From Culex pipiens pallens (lineage: Eukaryota; Arthropoda; Insecta; Diptera; Culicidae), in NCBI RefSeq assembly GCF_016801865.2, contig NC_068938.1:211323734-211387733 (forward strand): a stretch of 64,000 nucleotides of DNA. Reading direction: 5' to 3'. The translations under genes and the position numbers were made by a program. Below the pieces are notes generated by a model. That model made no database searches, was not told where the DNA came from, and was given only the letters and a program-made list of their open reading frames with translations. Below are positions 1 to 10,039 of the stretch, piece after piece (position 1 is the first letter of the stretch; each line of letters begins with the position of its first letter).

Positions 1-464
1 AAAACTGCTTTGTTTTGTTATGAAGTTTAAAATGTTAAGGCTAATTTTCAAAACTTTGAAACAAAAATTATCGCAGAATGTTTTATATATTTTTTACAGT
101 TCTGCTACAATCAAAAATTTGCAGAATATCAATGAATTTGTAAAAATATTTTATCCCCAAATATTAACGTCTTTTACCGATCTTTAGTCCCGAAATTCAA
201 ATTAAAAACAAGTTCAAATATAATTTAAATTTCCTAAAACTACCAAGAATGTGAACTTTTGAGAATTTCATTTTTTTAATTGAAATTCTCATTCGTTTGA
301 CAGTTTGATGATATGCCAGCAATAGATGCGCGATGAAAATACATACCGTTCCTCTATATTTTCATGTAATCAGCTGCACGACTTAATCACCAAATTCTTT
401 TTTTCATTTTTGAATTTGGTGAGAAAAAATTTGAAATCTTGTTTAGTGAGTTCAGTGAAAAGCT
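1..464. other. AT-rich sequence without a recognisable gene
   Basis: This stretch is visibly AT-rich with many A and T runs. I see no gene, tRNA or terminal inverted repeat before the SINE that begins at 465. A short open frame starting at 326 runs into the SINE and is not credible as a gene because its codons read through tRNA-like sequence. Confidence 0.5.
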
Positions 465-875
465 GGGACCGTGGTGTAGGGGTAAGCGTGGTTGCTCACC
501 CAGTCGGCCTGGGTTCGATCCCAGACGGTCCCGGTGGCATTTTTCGAGACGAGATTTGTCTGATCACGCAAAGTATCCCGGGAAGTAAATGTTGTCCCCA
601 GACTAACCTAAAAAGGTTAGGTCGTTAGCTCACTCCAGGTGCAGGAGTCGTCTCCCTGGGTTCTGTATCGGTGGAGTCGCTGGTAGGCAGTTGGACTCAC
701 AATCCAAAGGTCGTCAGTTCAAATCCCGGGATGGATGGAAGCTATGGTGTAAAAAGAGGTTTGCAATTGCCTTAACAATCAAGCCTTCGGACACCTAGTT
801 TCGAGTAGGAATCTCGTAATCGAGAACGCCAAGGCAATGTTGTAGAGCGAATAATTTGATTTGATTTTATTGATT
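465..875 (+). mobile_element. Dimeric tRNA-like SINE (Twin-like), full copy
   Basis: The head at 465-532 folds like a tRNA: a perfect 7-bp acceptor stem (GGGACCG with CGGTCCC), a T-arm, and box B GGTTCGATCCC. After a spacer a second tRNA-like unit lies at about 670-735. Its anticodon stem TTGGA/TCCAA encloses a loop reading CAC, which would be valine. A non-tRNA body follows and ends in a TTTGATTTGATTTT tail. Two tRNA units joined by a spacer is the architecture described for the Twin SINEs of Culex pipiens; membership is inferred from architecture only. A second, minus-strand copy lies at 22355-24083. SINEs encode no protein, are transcribed from the internal pol III promoter and move with LINE enzymes. 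I found no clear target-site duplication. Confidence 0.8.
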
Positions 876-1329
876 TCAATTTTTGCTGAAGAAATATTAG
901 TTTCATCAATTAATTGATATTTTGCACATTTTTCATAGCAGCATAGCTGTAATAATGCATAAAGCGACTACAATTTATAAAATTTGGTCATGAAATTTAG
1001 TTTTTTTTCTTTGCTTCCTCTCAACCCCAACCAAAGCCGAGGGACAAAAACTTGAAATAAAATGTTTACCGGCCTTGGTAGATTCGGTAAAATCGTAGGT
1101 TATCAGTATAATTAAAAAAAAACAATCCCAATATCCCAATTTTGTTTTTCCTATTTGTCACAAAATTACATTTTTGGCTTTGATTTTTTACCTTGGATTT
1201 TTCTTGTTTTTGAAATTTTTTATTGTACAAAAGATGCCGAATTTTAAGCAGATCATTTCTTTACAAAATCGGCCCATTTCATGAAGTTTAAATTAAAGTA
1301 TTTTAATTTTTTGTTTTGGCAAAAGACTT
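876..1329. other. AT-rich spacer with a fragment of the GGCCGTTGC repeat family
   Basis: No gene is seen. Around 1035-1085 the text 'gccgagggacaaaaacttgaaata...ccggcc' matches the end segment of a repeat family seen intact at 29751-30158 and 37628-38251. It is probably a decayed solo end. The remainder is AT-rich with poly-A and poly-T tracts. Confidence 0.4.
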
Positions 1330-1640
1330 CAAAAAAAATTGTATGGCATATTTTTGCATAATATCAGAGCACTAAATCTAAAATAATAGCATAAAATAAG
1401 CACTCAATTTTGACGTGTAGTTTTTTTTTCCAAAATAGCGGCATGTGTAATCTGGCTTGTATTATAAATTTTTTAAAGCGATTTTAAGGACAATATAAAG
1501 GCCATTAAATATAAATATTTGATTATCTGAACATAATTTTTCAACCTTTTTTTTCAAAATGGCGGCTTGTGTAGACCGTATTTCGGATTTGAAATCTAAG
1601 GTCTTATATGATGGTTACCTAAGGGGGGAGGGGAAAGGCC
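1330..1640. repeat. Dispersed repeat with repeated AAAATGGCGGCTTGTGT modules
   Basis: The module 'ttttcaaaatRgcggcNtgtgtaatctg' occurs near 1425 and again near 1548, separated by AT-rich sequence. The same modular arrangement recurs at 8613-8880 with the same intervening phrases (about 'aaatatttgattatctgaaca'), so this is a dispersed repeat family with an internal semi-tandem module. No coding potential is seen. The superfamily cannot be named from the sequence. Confidence 0.55.
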
Positions 1641-1983
1641 CATTGGTGATTGACAGCAGTCTATGTTAAAGATGGAAAATATTCAAAAATCTGAACTTAG
1701 AAGATAACTAAAAAAAATTTATCAATCATTACAAATTAAACTGATTTTTAATCATAAGGTTTTCAAAAAAAATATTTCCGAAAAATCAATCCACTATATT
1801 TATTTTTCAAGTTAACAAAAACTCTTGACAAAATTTCAACGGATTGTGTTTTCCAAAAATTGTCGCTATTTTATAAGGACTGATAGCTACTTCTTCTAAC
1901 AAACTAATTGATTTGTTTTTCATGAAAAATAGAAAATTTCAAAAGAGCTCTACCATTAAAATTTTACAAACCAAAAAAAACTA

Positions 1984-3660
1984 ATGGAACCTCTGCCCAG
2001 TCAAAAGCTCCATCCCCAAATCCACCATGAAAGGGATATGCATTCTTCCTCCTCAGCTGCGTGCGAGTGTCGGTGTGCGCTCACCACTAACACACCCCTA
2101 GCAAAGGACCGCGAAACCGCAGCAGATATGCATTATTATGCGAAGAAGTTTTTCTTCAGCACACATCAATGTTTTCTCTTTTCCTGCAAAGTTTTTTTTT
2201 TACTCTTTTTCCATTTTCTTTTCGTTGCGTTGCTCACAACTCGTCGACGTCGTCATTCGCGAATTTAGCTCACTCTCGGTGCAATTTTCCGCATCCATTG
2301 CAGAAAATTGCATTTTTGCACAGCAAAGAATCAAATGTTGAGAACGGAAGAAGGGGGAGGGGGACCTGTTTTTGGACTAGCATAAAAATGTTGAAAGCTT
2401 TTTTCTGATTTTTTGCTTGTATTGTTCATATATTTTTGGTATCTTCACCTATGAAAATGTTATTTCTTTTATATTTGTGAAGGAAATAATAATCCAAGTT
2501 TTCATAATACGTCTTCGACCAGGACATTTTCACTTCCTGCCTCAACATCATCAGCATCAACGTCAGGATCGACGCACCATAAAGATGCTCTCTTGCGTCA
2601 CAGTACCGTTCTTTAGTGTGGAATGTTAATTCGTTAATTCGCAGCATTTTTTTTTTTTTTAATTGAAATTGTAGTTTTAAAACAAAATCTTACTAGCAAC
2701 AAGATGTCGGGGTAGAATTTATTTTTTTAAATCACTGGTTTCTATGCTGATATGATTTTTTGTAAAGTTAAGCGAGAAATTTTCATATTCAAATAACAAA
2801 TAAAAAGAAAATTTTCAGTAGATAAAGTGTCATGAAAATTATATTTTCCACCAACGGTAACTTTTTTCCCAACATCACACATGATTGCCAGAAGGGAAAA
2901 CTTTTTCGCGCAGATTACATCCGAGGATCATCTTCGGGTGCCTCGAGGGTTGGGGAAAGGAAGCAGGGCAAAATCATCTCACATATCATCATGTAATCAA
3001 AAACTTTGTATGCAAAATTTGCATATTGCCTTCATGTTGCATCTTTTCCCGGGAAAAGACGGAAGTTGCAACAGCATATGTTGCATAATTCTTCAACCCC
3101 GGTGCAGCAGCTTAACTTTGATGCACTTTTAAAAAGTAACACGCAAGCCAATATGTGTGTGTGTGTGAAACAGCAAACCCCAATGTTTTCTTATCAAATT
3201 ACCCCATTTGCACAAACAACATCAAACATAATGCGATTTGCGCCAAATCCGACCAACGAAAAACACGTTTTTCACAAAATTCGCTCGAGCGGTTTGCACA
3301 AATATGTTCACACAGTATAATTGGAATTGAAGCTGCATTTTCCCTCGTGACACCCCCCGTCCTTGCCCCTACCAAATCTATTTATTTATCACGGCTCATT
3401 TGGCCGCAGTAATGATAACCTCGTGCAATAAATCACGCACTATTGGGGTTTTGCCTTTGTCAATAACACGTGTGGCCAACCGCGGACACTGGAGGAGGGG
3501 GAGAGTAGCCGGTATAATAAACTAATTATAGGAGCCCCACAAGTATATTTGAGGAGGTTTGAGGCGAGGTAACTTCCGGGCTGGGTCATTTAGAGCAATA
3601 TGTGTGCGAACTGGGATTTAAAAGTTGAGTTCGCACTAATGCAGTTTTCATTCAGGGCCG
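1984..3660. other. Island of less AT-rich, apparently single-copy sequence
   Basis: Base composition changes here: there is GC-richer text, few long A/T runs and no match to repeats elsewhere in the window. Several short overlapping frames exist on both strands, but none exceeds about 105 codons or shows a recognisable domain. A small (GT)n tract lies near 3154-3167. It could be intronic or regulatory DNA; I see no decisive signal. Confidence 0.3.
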
Positions 3661-4064
3661 ACCTTGTTGTCTAATGAACGGTAATTCAAAATGACAAAGA
3701 ACAATGCGAGGTTCAATGGCAAATGTAAATGGAATATAATAAATTTTCAGCAAAATAGCTGCATTTCTATGCTGATTTCAACATTTTGTTGAAGTATTTG
3801 TGCGATTTACCAAAGAAAAATTAAAGTCTCCACTAATAAAACGCTGAAAATTGGAAAAGAAACACAAGACCGAGTTTGAAACAACACAATTATACACAAA
3901 CATATACATTTTTAAGCAATAATAGCACTAAGCAACTCAAATCGAAGTAAATACAGTTATTGAAAGCATTTTTATCATTTTTGTCATTACATTTTTGATT
4001 TAAATTCATCTCTGTCCAAACATTTCTTATGTCAAAACTAACAACATGAATATTTTACACAACG

Positions 4065-4410
4065 CACCCGAGGGGCAATCCGTAAGCCCCGTGGACACTT
4101 TGGGGGTATGGCGATTGTCCACGCTCCATACAAAAAATTATTTTTTTTTTGTATGGACAATTGTCCGTCCCAAGAGGGGGGGGGAGGGGTGAGAATTGCA
4201 ACAAAGTGCCATTTTGTGTCATTGGTTCACCCATACAATTCTTTATATACAGTTTTGACTGGTGCTCATACAAAAATTGTAGGTAAATATTCGAAAATCT
4301 GTTAATCTTCAAGGAATTTTCTGATCGATTTGGTATCTTCGACAATGTTGTAGGTGTTGATGGGACTATTAAAAAAATATTACACGGTAAAAACATCATT
4401 TTTTAACATC
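4065..4410. repeat. MITE-like hairpin plus dispersed repeat end
   Basis: Two repeat pieces adjoin. At 4073-4172 a CGTGGACAC motif is followed by an inverted pair (ATTGTCCACGCTCCATACAA with TTGTATGGACAAT), a short hairpin seen in other copies near 47740-47835. At about 4225-4410 is a copy of a dispersed repeat whose diagnostic words are CATACAAAAATTGTA, a TTGATCGATTTGG-like string, 'gacaatgttgtaggt' and 'acacggtaaaa'. Other copies are at about 17240-17460, 28670-28770, 41630-41770, 49080-49290 and 51050-51250. No coding sequence is seen. Confidence 0.55.
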
Positions 4411-4521
4411 ACATTTTGTACAAAAAATCGATTTCCAAAAATCATTTGCAAATCATAATTTTATTTTTTTCGAAGAAGTTTTTAGGAAAAAATACACCCA
4501 AAATCCGGTGCCGAGAGAATA

Positions 4522-5195
4522 ACGTCATGATTCGAATTCCCGGACGCTTCGAAACCCGGACACTTCAACTTATTTTATCAATTATTTGGATATAAGTTCG
4601 CATTATGAATGTCAAAACTGTGTTATTTGATTAATTCTAACACCAACTTTCATTTAAAGTTAGTTTGAACGCTGTAGTTAATGCCAAAACAATAAAATAA
4701 AACAAAATTATAAGTTTACCAAAAATGCGAAACATTTCAACGGAAATATTTCATAGGGGTCCGAAGCACCGGGAAAGCAAAGCAGAAATTTATGTTTTTG
4801 ATATCCTTAAATTCTAGCAAATTTTTATATAAACTATCGATTGTTTTGATGCTAACAGCTTATTTGAGGCTTAAAGAATGCCATTCACTAACATTTCAGT
4901 CCATATTTGTGCGATTCATAAGCAAAATCGAGTGTCCGGAATTCGAAGCAAAAGTGTCCGGATTTCGAATCAGCTTTTAACAGTGTCCGGGATTCGAAGC
5001 ACAACAAGCCATTTTAATTTTCAAATTCTGATGAAAAAATGTTTGAAAAGACATATTTTGCATGCATTCTCTTAAAACTGACTGTTTATACTAAATCCTG
5101 ATGATATTTCTACATTTCCAACTTATTACATGATTTTTTGCCAGCTATAACAAAAATAATATGGTACTAAGTGTCCGGATTTCGAATCATGACGT
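4522..5195 (+). mobile_element. 674-bp TA-flanked MITE with TCCGGA/TTCGAA motif clusters, copy 1
   Basis: Both ends carry the inverted repeat ACGTCATGATTCGAA (4522-4536 and 5181-5195), with TA immediately outside each end. TA duplication is typical of Tc1/mariner-like transposition. The subterminal regions contain repeated variants of GTGTCCGGAWTTCGAA, at least five of them, on both sides and both orientations. These look like transposase or other protein binding sites. A 62-codon frame at 4792-4980 is shared with the second copy but is simply part of the repeat. The second copy, also 674 bp, lies inverted at 40774-41447. Confidence 0.8.
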
Positions 5196-5533
5196 TATCT
5201 CTACCATTTATTTTTGAGGGACTTTTCGATTTTTCGAGAGGAAAACGATCACGATGATTTGAAACATTTATTTTTTTCCGTTACCCAAAAGTTGTTTACC
5301 AATACACAAGAGTGCACTTTCGTAACACGCTATAGAGCTATCTAAGCCCAATCTCACGCACACTACCTTACCATTTGTTTTTGCTGGCGGGTACAAATTT
5401 TAACCTAAAAACCCTTCGTGTACAAACACGCAATACATGCGCACGTAGATAACTCTATAAACGTAACTCTGTATTTTGTATGTGTGAGTGTGATATTCAA
5501 TCTACCCGAAAATCGCCATTTTTTTTACTCGTG
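5196..5533. other. Spacer without recognisable feature
   Basis: AT-rich sequence with some mixed-composition text ('cgcacactaccttaccattt'). I find no inverted repeat, tRNA or convincing coding frame. It may hold the promoter of the possible transcription unit that follows, but I cannot identify one. Confidence 0.3.
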
Positions 5534-7170
5534 CCACTCATGATTCAGTCTGCTGCAGTACAACAAAGAGGTTAGAGGTAAGTTTTCGCTGCAATTTTTG
5601 GCAAATTTTCGCCATCCTGGCTGTTTTTTCGGTGGCAAGCGAACCCTGGGCATGGCACTGCCTCGCCGGAAGTTTTTTCGTCGTTTGCCGGAGGTTTTCG
5701 TTGTTGGGTATATTTTGCGAGACCGTCGAGGCAGCCGCTGCCAGGGAAGTTAAAACTATCTTTTCACTTCCCTGGCGGCGGCTGCTTTGTTCGTTAGATT
5801 TGGGTTTGAGCGAATCGGTATCAAAGATTTTGTCTGCGGTGCCGGCTCGCTTCAAACATTCCAATTGAAAACCTCCAGCAAATGATTTACAAACCTTCTG
5901 CGACACGCTTTGGATTTGATCACCACCGGGAATGACAGCAAAGTTGGCGCCATCTTGGCCGTCTTTCTCCTCCGTGAAACAGAGTGAGAAAGAAAAAAAC
6001 ATTTTATTTTTTTATCTATTTCAGATTTGCACACCCGAGGCAACAATCCAAGTGTGCTTTCCGCTGATCCGAGTTGCCATACGATCCGCCAATCCTCCGC
6101 CATACGATAATCGCCCAAAACCCGTCATCCAGCTGCCCATTTGCTTCGACATCTGACGATCAACTTGCTTGGCCCCAAACTGGGCGGATAACCTTGTGAT
6201 TTTTTACCGGGGCGTGCGGATCTGCGTCGACAAGTAAGGCCATCCGACAACCCACTCGCTCGGCCCCAAAACCAACATCCGGCTGCTCATCCGGGTGGAT
6301 TTGCTTACGGGGCGTGTGGACCTGCGTCGGCAAGGAGACACGGTATGTTCTGAGAAGCAATTTGTAAACAAGCAGTGCATTTTGCTCAATTGCAATGTCT
6401 GCAGGATGCATTGTTTGTTTACAAATTGATTCTGATTGAAATTAACAGTAATTTGTTTGTGTTGTACTCTTTTTTAGATTTCGTGAGGCTCGTCACGACC
6501 AACCGCTACGTGCGGACCTGCGTGAACAACAAGATCCGGCTGCTCGTCAACAAGATCCGGCTGCTCATCCGGGCGGTCTTGCTCACGGGGCCCAAACCCA
6601 ACATCCGGCTGCTGGTCCGGGCGGATTTGCTTACGGGGCGTGCGGACCTGCGTCGACAAGGAGACCCGGCTCGACGCCGGAAGGAGTTTTCTGCGGTAAG
6701 TTTCGATCGCTTTCTTCGGAAAAAAAATGTGCTGGCGTAATACTACGCCTGCAATTTACTGAACGCTTGACTTATGTGACTTTTTTTTCTCCTTTCTCCC
6801 AGATTTTATCATCCGTGGCCATCAATGCGTTGGGGATCTCGAACGAGCCCAAGATGTCGCCGGTGGACGATCTTCCCCGGACTGGTCTGGCGAGGAGGAA
6901 GGAATCAACCGGCATGGAGCTGGCCATCATCGTGCCATCGGTTCGGTCTGGAGACGAGGAATAAACGTACGAACTCAAAACGATTAGTTTAGAAGAAATG
7001 GTGGCCGGAACGGAACGGAGAGGGAACCGTCCTGAGCACTGCATCGTTATGGAGAAGAAAGAGGAATCGCCTTTAATCAATATTGTTCCTTCGGATCGGG
7101 TGCTGGAACTGGTCCATCACAAGCTTTGTCTATTACTGGTTATTGCAATAAAATTCCTTTGATTTGATTA
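5534..7170 (+). pseudogene. Possible spliced transcription unit or gene relic with internal repeated modules
   Basis: This block is markedly GC-richer than its surroundings. Plausible splice signals on the plus strand are donor GTAAGT at 5578, acceptor TTTCAG at 6024, donor GTATGT at 6343, acceptor TTTTTTAG at 6477, donor GTAAGT at 6696 and acceptor TCTCCCAG at 6802. Joining 6478-6695 to 6803-6964 keeps one frame open to a TAA at 6962. AATAAA at 7147 could be the poly(A) signal. A module of about 65 bp (ATCCGGCTGCTCATCCGG, then CTTACGGGGCGT, then CTGCGTCGACAAGGAGAC) recurs three times or more at 6190-6665, but the copies upstream of 6342 sit in different frames with intervening stops. I do not recognise the product. 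A decayed gene, a new gene or a non-coding RNA are all possible. Confidence 0.3.
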
Positions 7171-7519
7171 TTATTTAGAAATCGTTTTATTTCCTTGCAA
7201 AAGAATAAGAAAAATAAGAAGAAAAACTATCGTTTCTCACCAACACATGAGCATCTGTTGACGTCCACACCAATACATGCACAAAAACAGGAAAACGCTT
7301 TGAAACCAATACATAGAAATAGGCTTGAATGTGTGCGTGTTGGCAGGCTTCTGCGTTTGAAATGTTTGTTGAGAATAACGCTCTCGGCAGTCTCGGGCGT
7401 TTTTCTCTCAGTCCGTCCGCAGTAACCTTTTCCTCTCAATCCGTGATCGTTATTCCCTCAATTGGATGCCGAGCTATTTTGGGTGTAGGAATTTTAGTAG
7501 AATATTTTTTTTATTACGA

Positions 7520-8080
7520 AAATTTACATTTAAAATGATGTAAAATCAAATTTAAATCAAAAAGTACTCAACACTTTTTTGTAAGTGCAACATTTGCAAG
7601 ACATTGCCACTTCAAGTTTGATTTAAAAAAAAATCGCTAATTCAGATTTTTTTTTAAATAGTGTCCATGATTGTACATTCCAAAAAAATATGTGTTTTCG
7701 AAGAGTTCAGATTACCTGTTTCACAAAAATTCGGTTTCCAAAAATCTTTTTTTACTATTTTTGATTTTTTTTTATATGTTTTATGTTACAAAAGTCAGCA
7801 ACTTTTTAGCCATAATTGTATACATTTTCTGAAGCAGTTTTTTTTGGAAAAAATAGAAATTTTAGTGAAACAATTTTGTTGAATACATTTAAAAAATGTA
7901 AAACCAAATTTCCAATCAAAACAAAATTTACACTTTTTTTAATAAATGCAAAATTTTCAAGATATTTCCACTTCAAGGTTTATTTTAAATTAAAAATTCC
8001 CTTATTAAGATTTTTTAAAAAGTGTCCTTGATTGTCCATTCAAAAAAATATGTTTTTCTAAGTGTTCAGAAAATTTTCAA
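7520..8080. repeat. Degenerate direct duplication, period about 360 bp
   Basis: The text at about 7590-7730 ('...gcaagacattgccacttcaag...', 'gtgtccatgattgtacattcc', 'atatgtgttttcgaagagttcag') recurs in diverged form at about 7950-8070 ('caagatatttccacttcaagg', 'gtgtccttgattgtccattc', 'atatgtttttctaagtgttcag'). The order is conserved, so this is an old tandem duplication of AT-rich repeat sequence. Nothing suggests coding. Confidence 0.55.
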
Positions 8081-8110
8081 TAAAATTAACTATCAAGTCC
8101 AATTTTCAAT

Positions 8111-8431
8111 CTAATCTAATCTAACACAAACGCAGCCAGTCCGATGAAGGCATGCAGGAAAGTCTTGTGATTAGATTACGCCTCAAGCACTTTTCTTGTC
8201 ATTATTAATAATTGCAGTACATCCGAGAACACCCGAAAATGTATTGCAAAAATTAATGCGGCCAGCCCTATTACGCTGTGTTTACCGCAAAGAGGATTCT
8301 GAGAACGGATTACATTTCACAGAATCTACAGGGGAGGAAGGATGCGTGGACATACCGTACCAAACGCTCCAGTTTACAGTTTAATATGTGTTTTGTATAA
8401 TGTGTTTAGTTTAAAATATAGTGTGGTTAAA
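8111..8431 (-). mobile_element. 5'-truncated retroposon with TTAGA-repeat tail, minus strand
   Basis: A 13-bp direct repeat TCCAATTTTCAAT at 8098-8110 and 8432-8444 brackets the element and is its target-site duplication. On the minus strand the insertion ends in a (TTAGA)n tail, visible as ctaatctaatctaa at 8111-8124. Its body matches, in opposite orientation, the 3' part of the longer element at 17894-18616 (for example 'ggaggaaggatgcgtggacataccgtacc'). The structure is that of a non-LTR retroposon truncated at its 5' end. The 62-codon frame inside it is shared with the other copy, but in reverse sense to the transcript, and is unlikely to be a gene. Confidence 0.8.
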
Positions 8432-8612
8432 TCCAATTTTCAATGTTAAAAAATGGAACACTTGTGAAATGTTATAATTTTTCGAAACAAATATTTAGAA
8501 AATTTTGGAATCAAAACTACAATTTCAAATAGGAGTAATATTGAATATTTGACCCTTGTGGAATGTTGGTTTTGAAATTTCCCATTTAGGAGGAGAATTG
8601 CTCTAAAAACTT

Positions 8613-8990
8613 TCCAAAATAGCGACATCTTTAATCTCGCTTGTTTAAAAAAAATGTATGGCAGTTGGTTTGGAAAACATCAGGACACTGAATCTGGAAA
8701 AAATACTTAATCAGCACTTAATGTTTACCTGAAGTTTTTTTCAAAATGGCGGAATTTTTAATCTGAATTGTTTTTTTACGTTGTATAGCGATTTGTATGG
8801 AAAAAGCAATTATAAATATTTGATAATCTGAACAATAAATTTTTATTTATTTTTCAAGATGGCGGCTTGTGTTATGTTACGTTATGGGGCTATCCATAAA
8901 CCACGTAGACACTTGAGGGGAGGAGGGTTTAGCGGTTGCTCACGCATCATACAAAAAAGATTATTTTTATGGATAGCTGTCTATGGCTAA
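8613..8990. repeat. Second copy of the AAAATGGCGGC module repeat, ending in a CCATAAACCACGTAGACAC motif
   Basis: Three modules of the type 'caaaatRgcgRc...taatctg' lie near 8613, 8740 and 8858, as in the repeat at 1330-1640. The repeat then runs into 'ggctatccataaaccacgtagacac' at about 8887, with an inverted partner 'tttatggatagctgtctatgg' at about 8967. The latter pair is a short MITE-like hairpin whose words recur near 20340 and 43410. Confidence 0.5.
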
Positions 8991-9043
8991 TATTCGAAAT
9001 TATGTATCTAAAAACAATTTAAAAAACTCAATCTTTTAAAATT

Positions 9044-9128
9044 AAACATACTATTATCATTAACTTTCGCATTCGCATTCGCATTCGCATTCGCATGGAG
9101 ATGGAAAACATACTATTATCATTAACTT
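9044..9128 (-). mobile_element. 39-bp tail-only retroposon insertion with a 23-bp target-site duplication
   Basis: An identical 23-bp sequence (beginning AAACATACTATTATC) occupies 9044-9066 and 9106-9128. Between them are only 39 bp: about five repeats of the hexamer GCATTC and a short stub 'atggagatgga'. On the minus strand this reads as a stub followed by a simple (ATGCGA)n tail. A long duplication flanking a simple-repeat tail is the signature of target-primed reverse transcription aborted almost immediately. A plain microsatellite would not duplicate 23 bp of unique flank. Confidence 0.7.
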
Positions 9129-9599
9129 ACACAAAAAGTGAATCATTCCACTTTTTATATTTTAACACGCAATTTTTTTTATATTTATAACTGCTCATGT
9201 TCAACCATATCAAGTATCAAATTCATTAAAACTTATTCAAAACAATAATCATTTAATCATGTATGGAAGATTTCGCAAACACAAAACGATTTTTAAATAT
9301 TTATGATCAATTTCAAAATATTACTGTTTACTTTACCTACTGTAAACTTTTTATTATTAACGCTAATGGAAAACACGAGCACTCACTCAATTTTACTGCA
9401 ATCATGTTTTTTTTTTAAATCGAAGTCTCGAAGTTATTTCAAAGATATTCTAAAATGGATCCCAAATGAACTAGAAAATGATAAAAAATTAAGGAAATGT
9501 ATTTTTAATTCATTTCTGTTGATTGCACTTCTGACAATTTATTTAATATTTGCAACAACCTGGCAAAAAAACATGAGATATTCCTATAACTGTTTATGC

Positions 9600-9925
9600 T
9601 TATAATTATACAAAAACTGCCGCAAATTGACCAAACATTTGAGTGAAAAAAGTGATTCAAAATGCATTTTACACCAGCCCAGTTTTCAGAATGTCTAAGT
9701 TTTGATGAAAATTTCAATTATCGCCCAACAAAAACCTGTTTCTATACTGTAAATTGGAATTTCGCAAAAAATCTAAATATTTTTAATCGATTCCAAACAT
9801 ACTCAATATGTTTTTTAATGCATGGGAATGCATTTTAAAATATTTTACCCATCTGATTTTAAAGGAATTTTAAAGGGAGGTGAGGTAGACATAAACTTGG
9901 AAAAATATTTGCAACGACCTAATTG
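9600..9925. repeat. Partial copy of the GGCCGTTGC-ended repeat family
   Basis: The segment contains family words: 'aaaatgcattttacaccagcccagttttcag', 'ccaaacatactcaatatg' and the end piece 'gacataaacttggaaaaatatttgcaacgacc' at about 9888-9922. The same words occur in order in the complete elements at 29751-30158 and 37628-38251. Only one end is clear, so this copy is decayed. Confidence 0.5.
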
Positions 9926-10039
9926 AAATAATGCAAAAATCCATGCAAATTTATTTAAACAAAACTAGTTTAAAAAATCTAAAAACTGCTCATGTTTTAA
10001 TAACCCTAGATTTTTTCTTGAAAACAAATTCTCTATATT

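Noticed and set aside
4792..4980. 62-codon frame similar to one in the copy at 40938-41288
   Set aside because: Shared because both lie in copies of the same MITE; no evidence of selection on the protein.
8196..8384. Small frame shared between the retroposon copies at 8111-8431 and 17894-18616
   Set aside because: Similarity is explained by repeat ancestry; the frame runs opposite to the transcript implied by the TTAGA tail.
9067..9096. Ordinary microsatellite or a short CRISPR-like array from GCATTC repeats
   Set aside because: Repeats are 6 bp without spacers, and the 23-bp flanking duplication points to retroposition. CRISPR is not expected in animal DNA.
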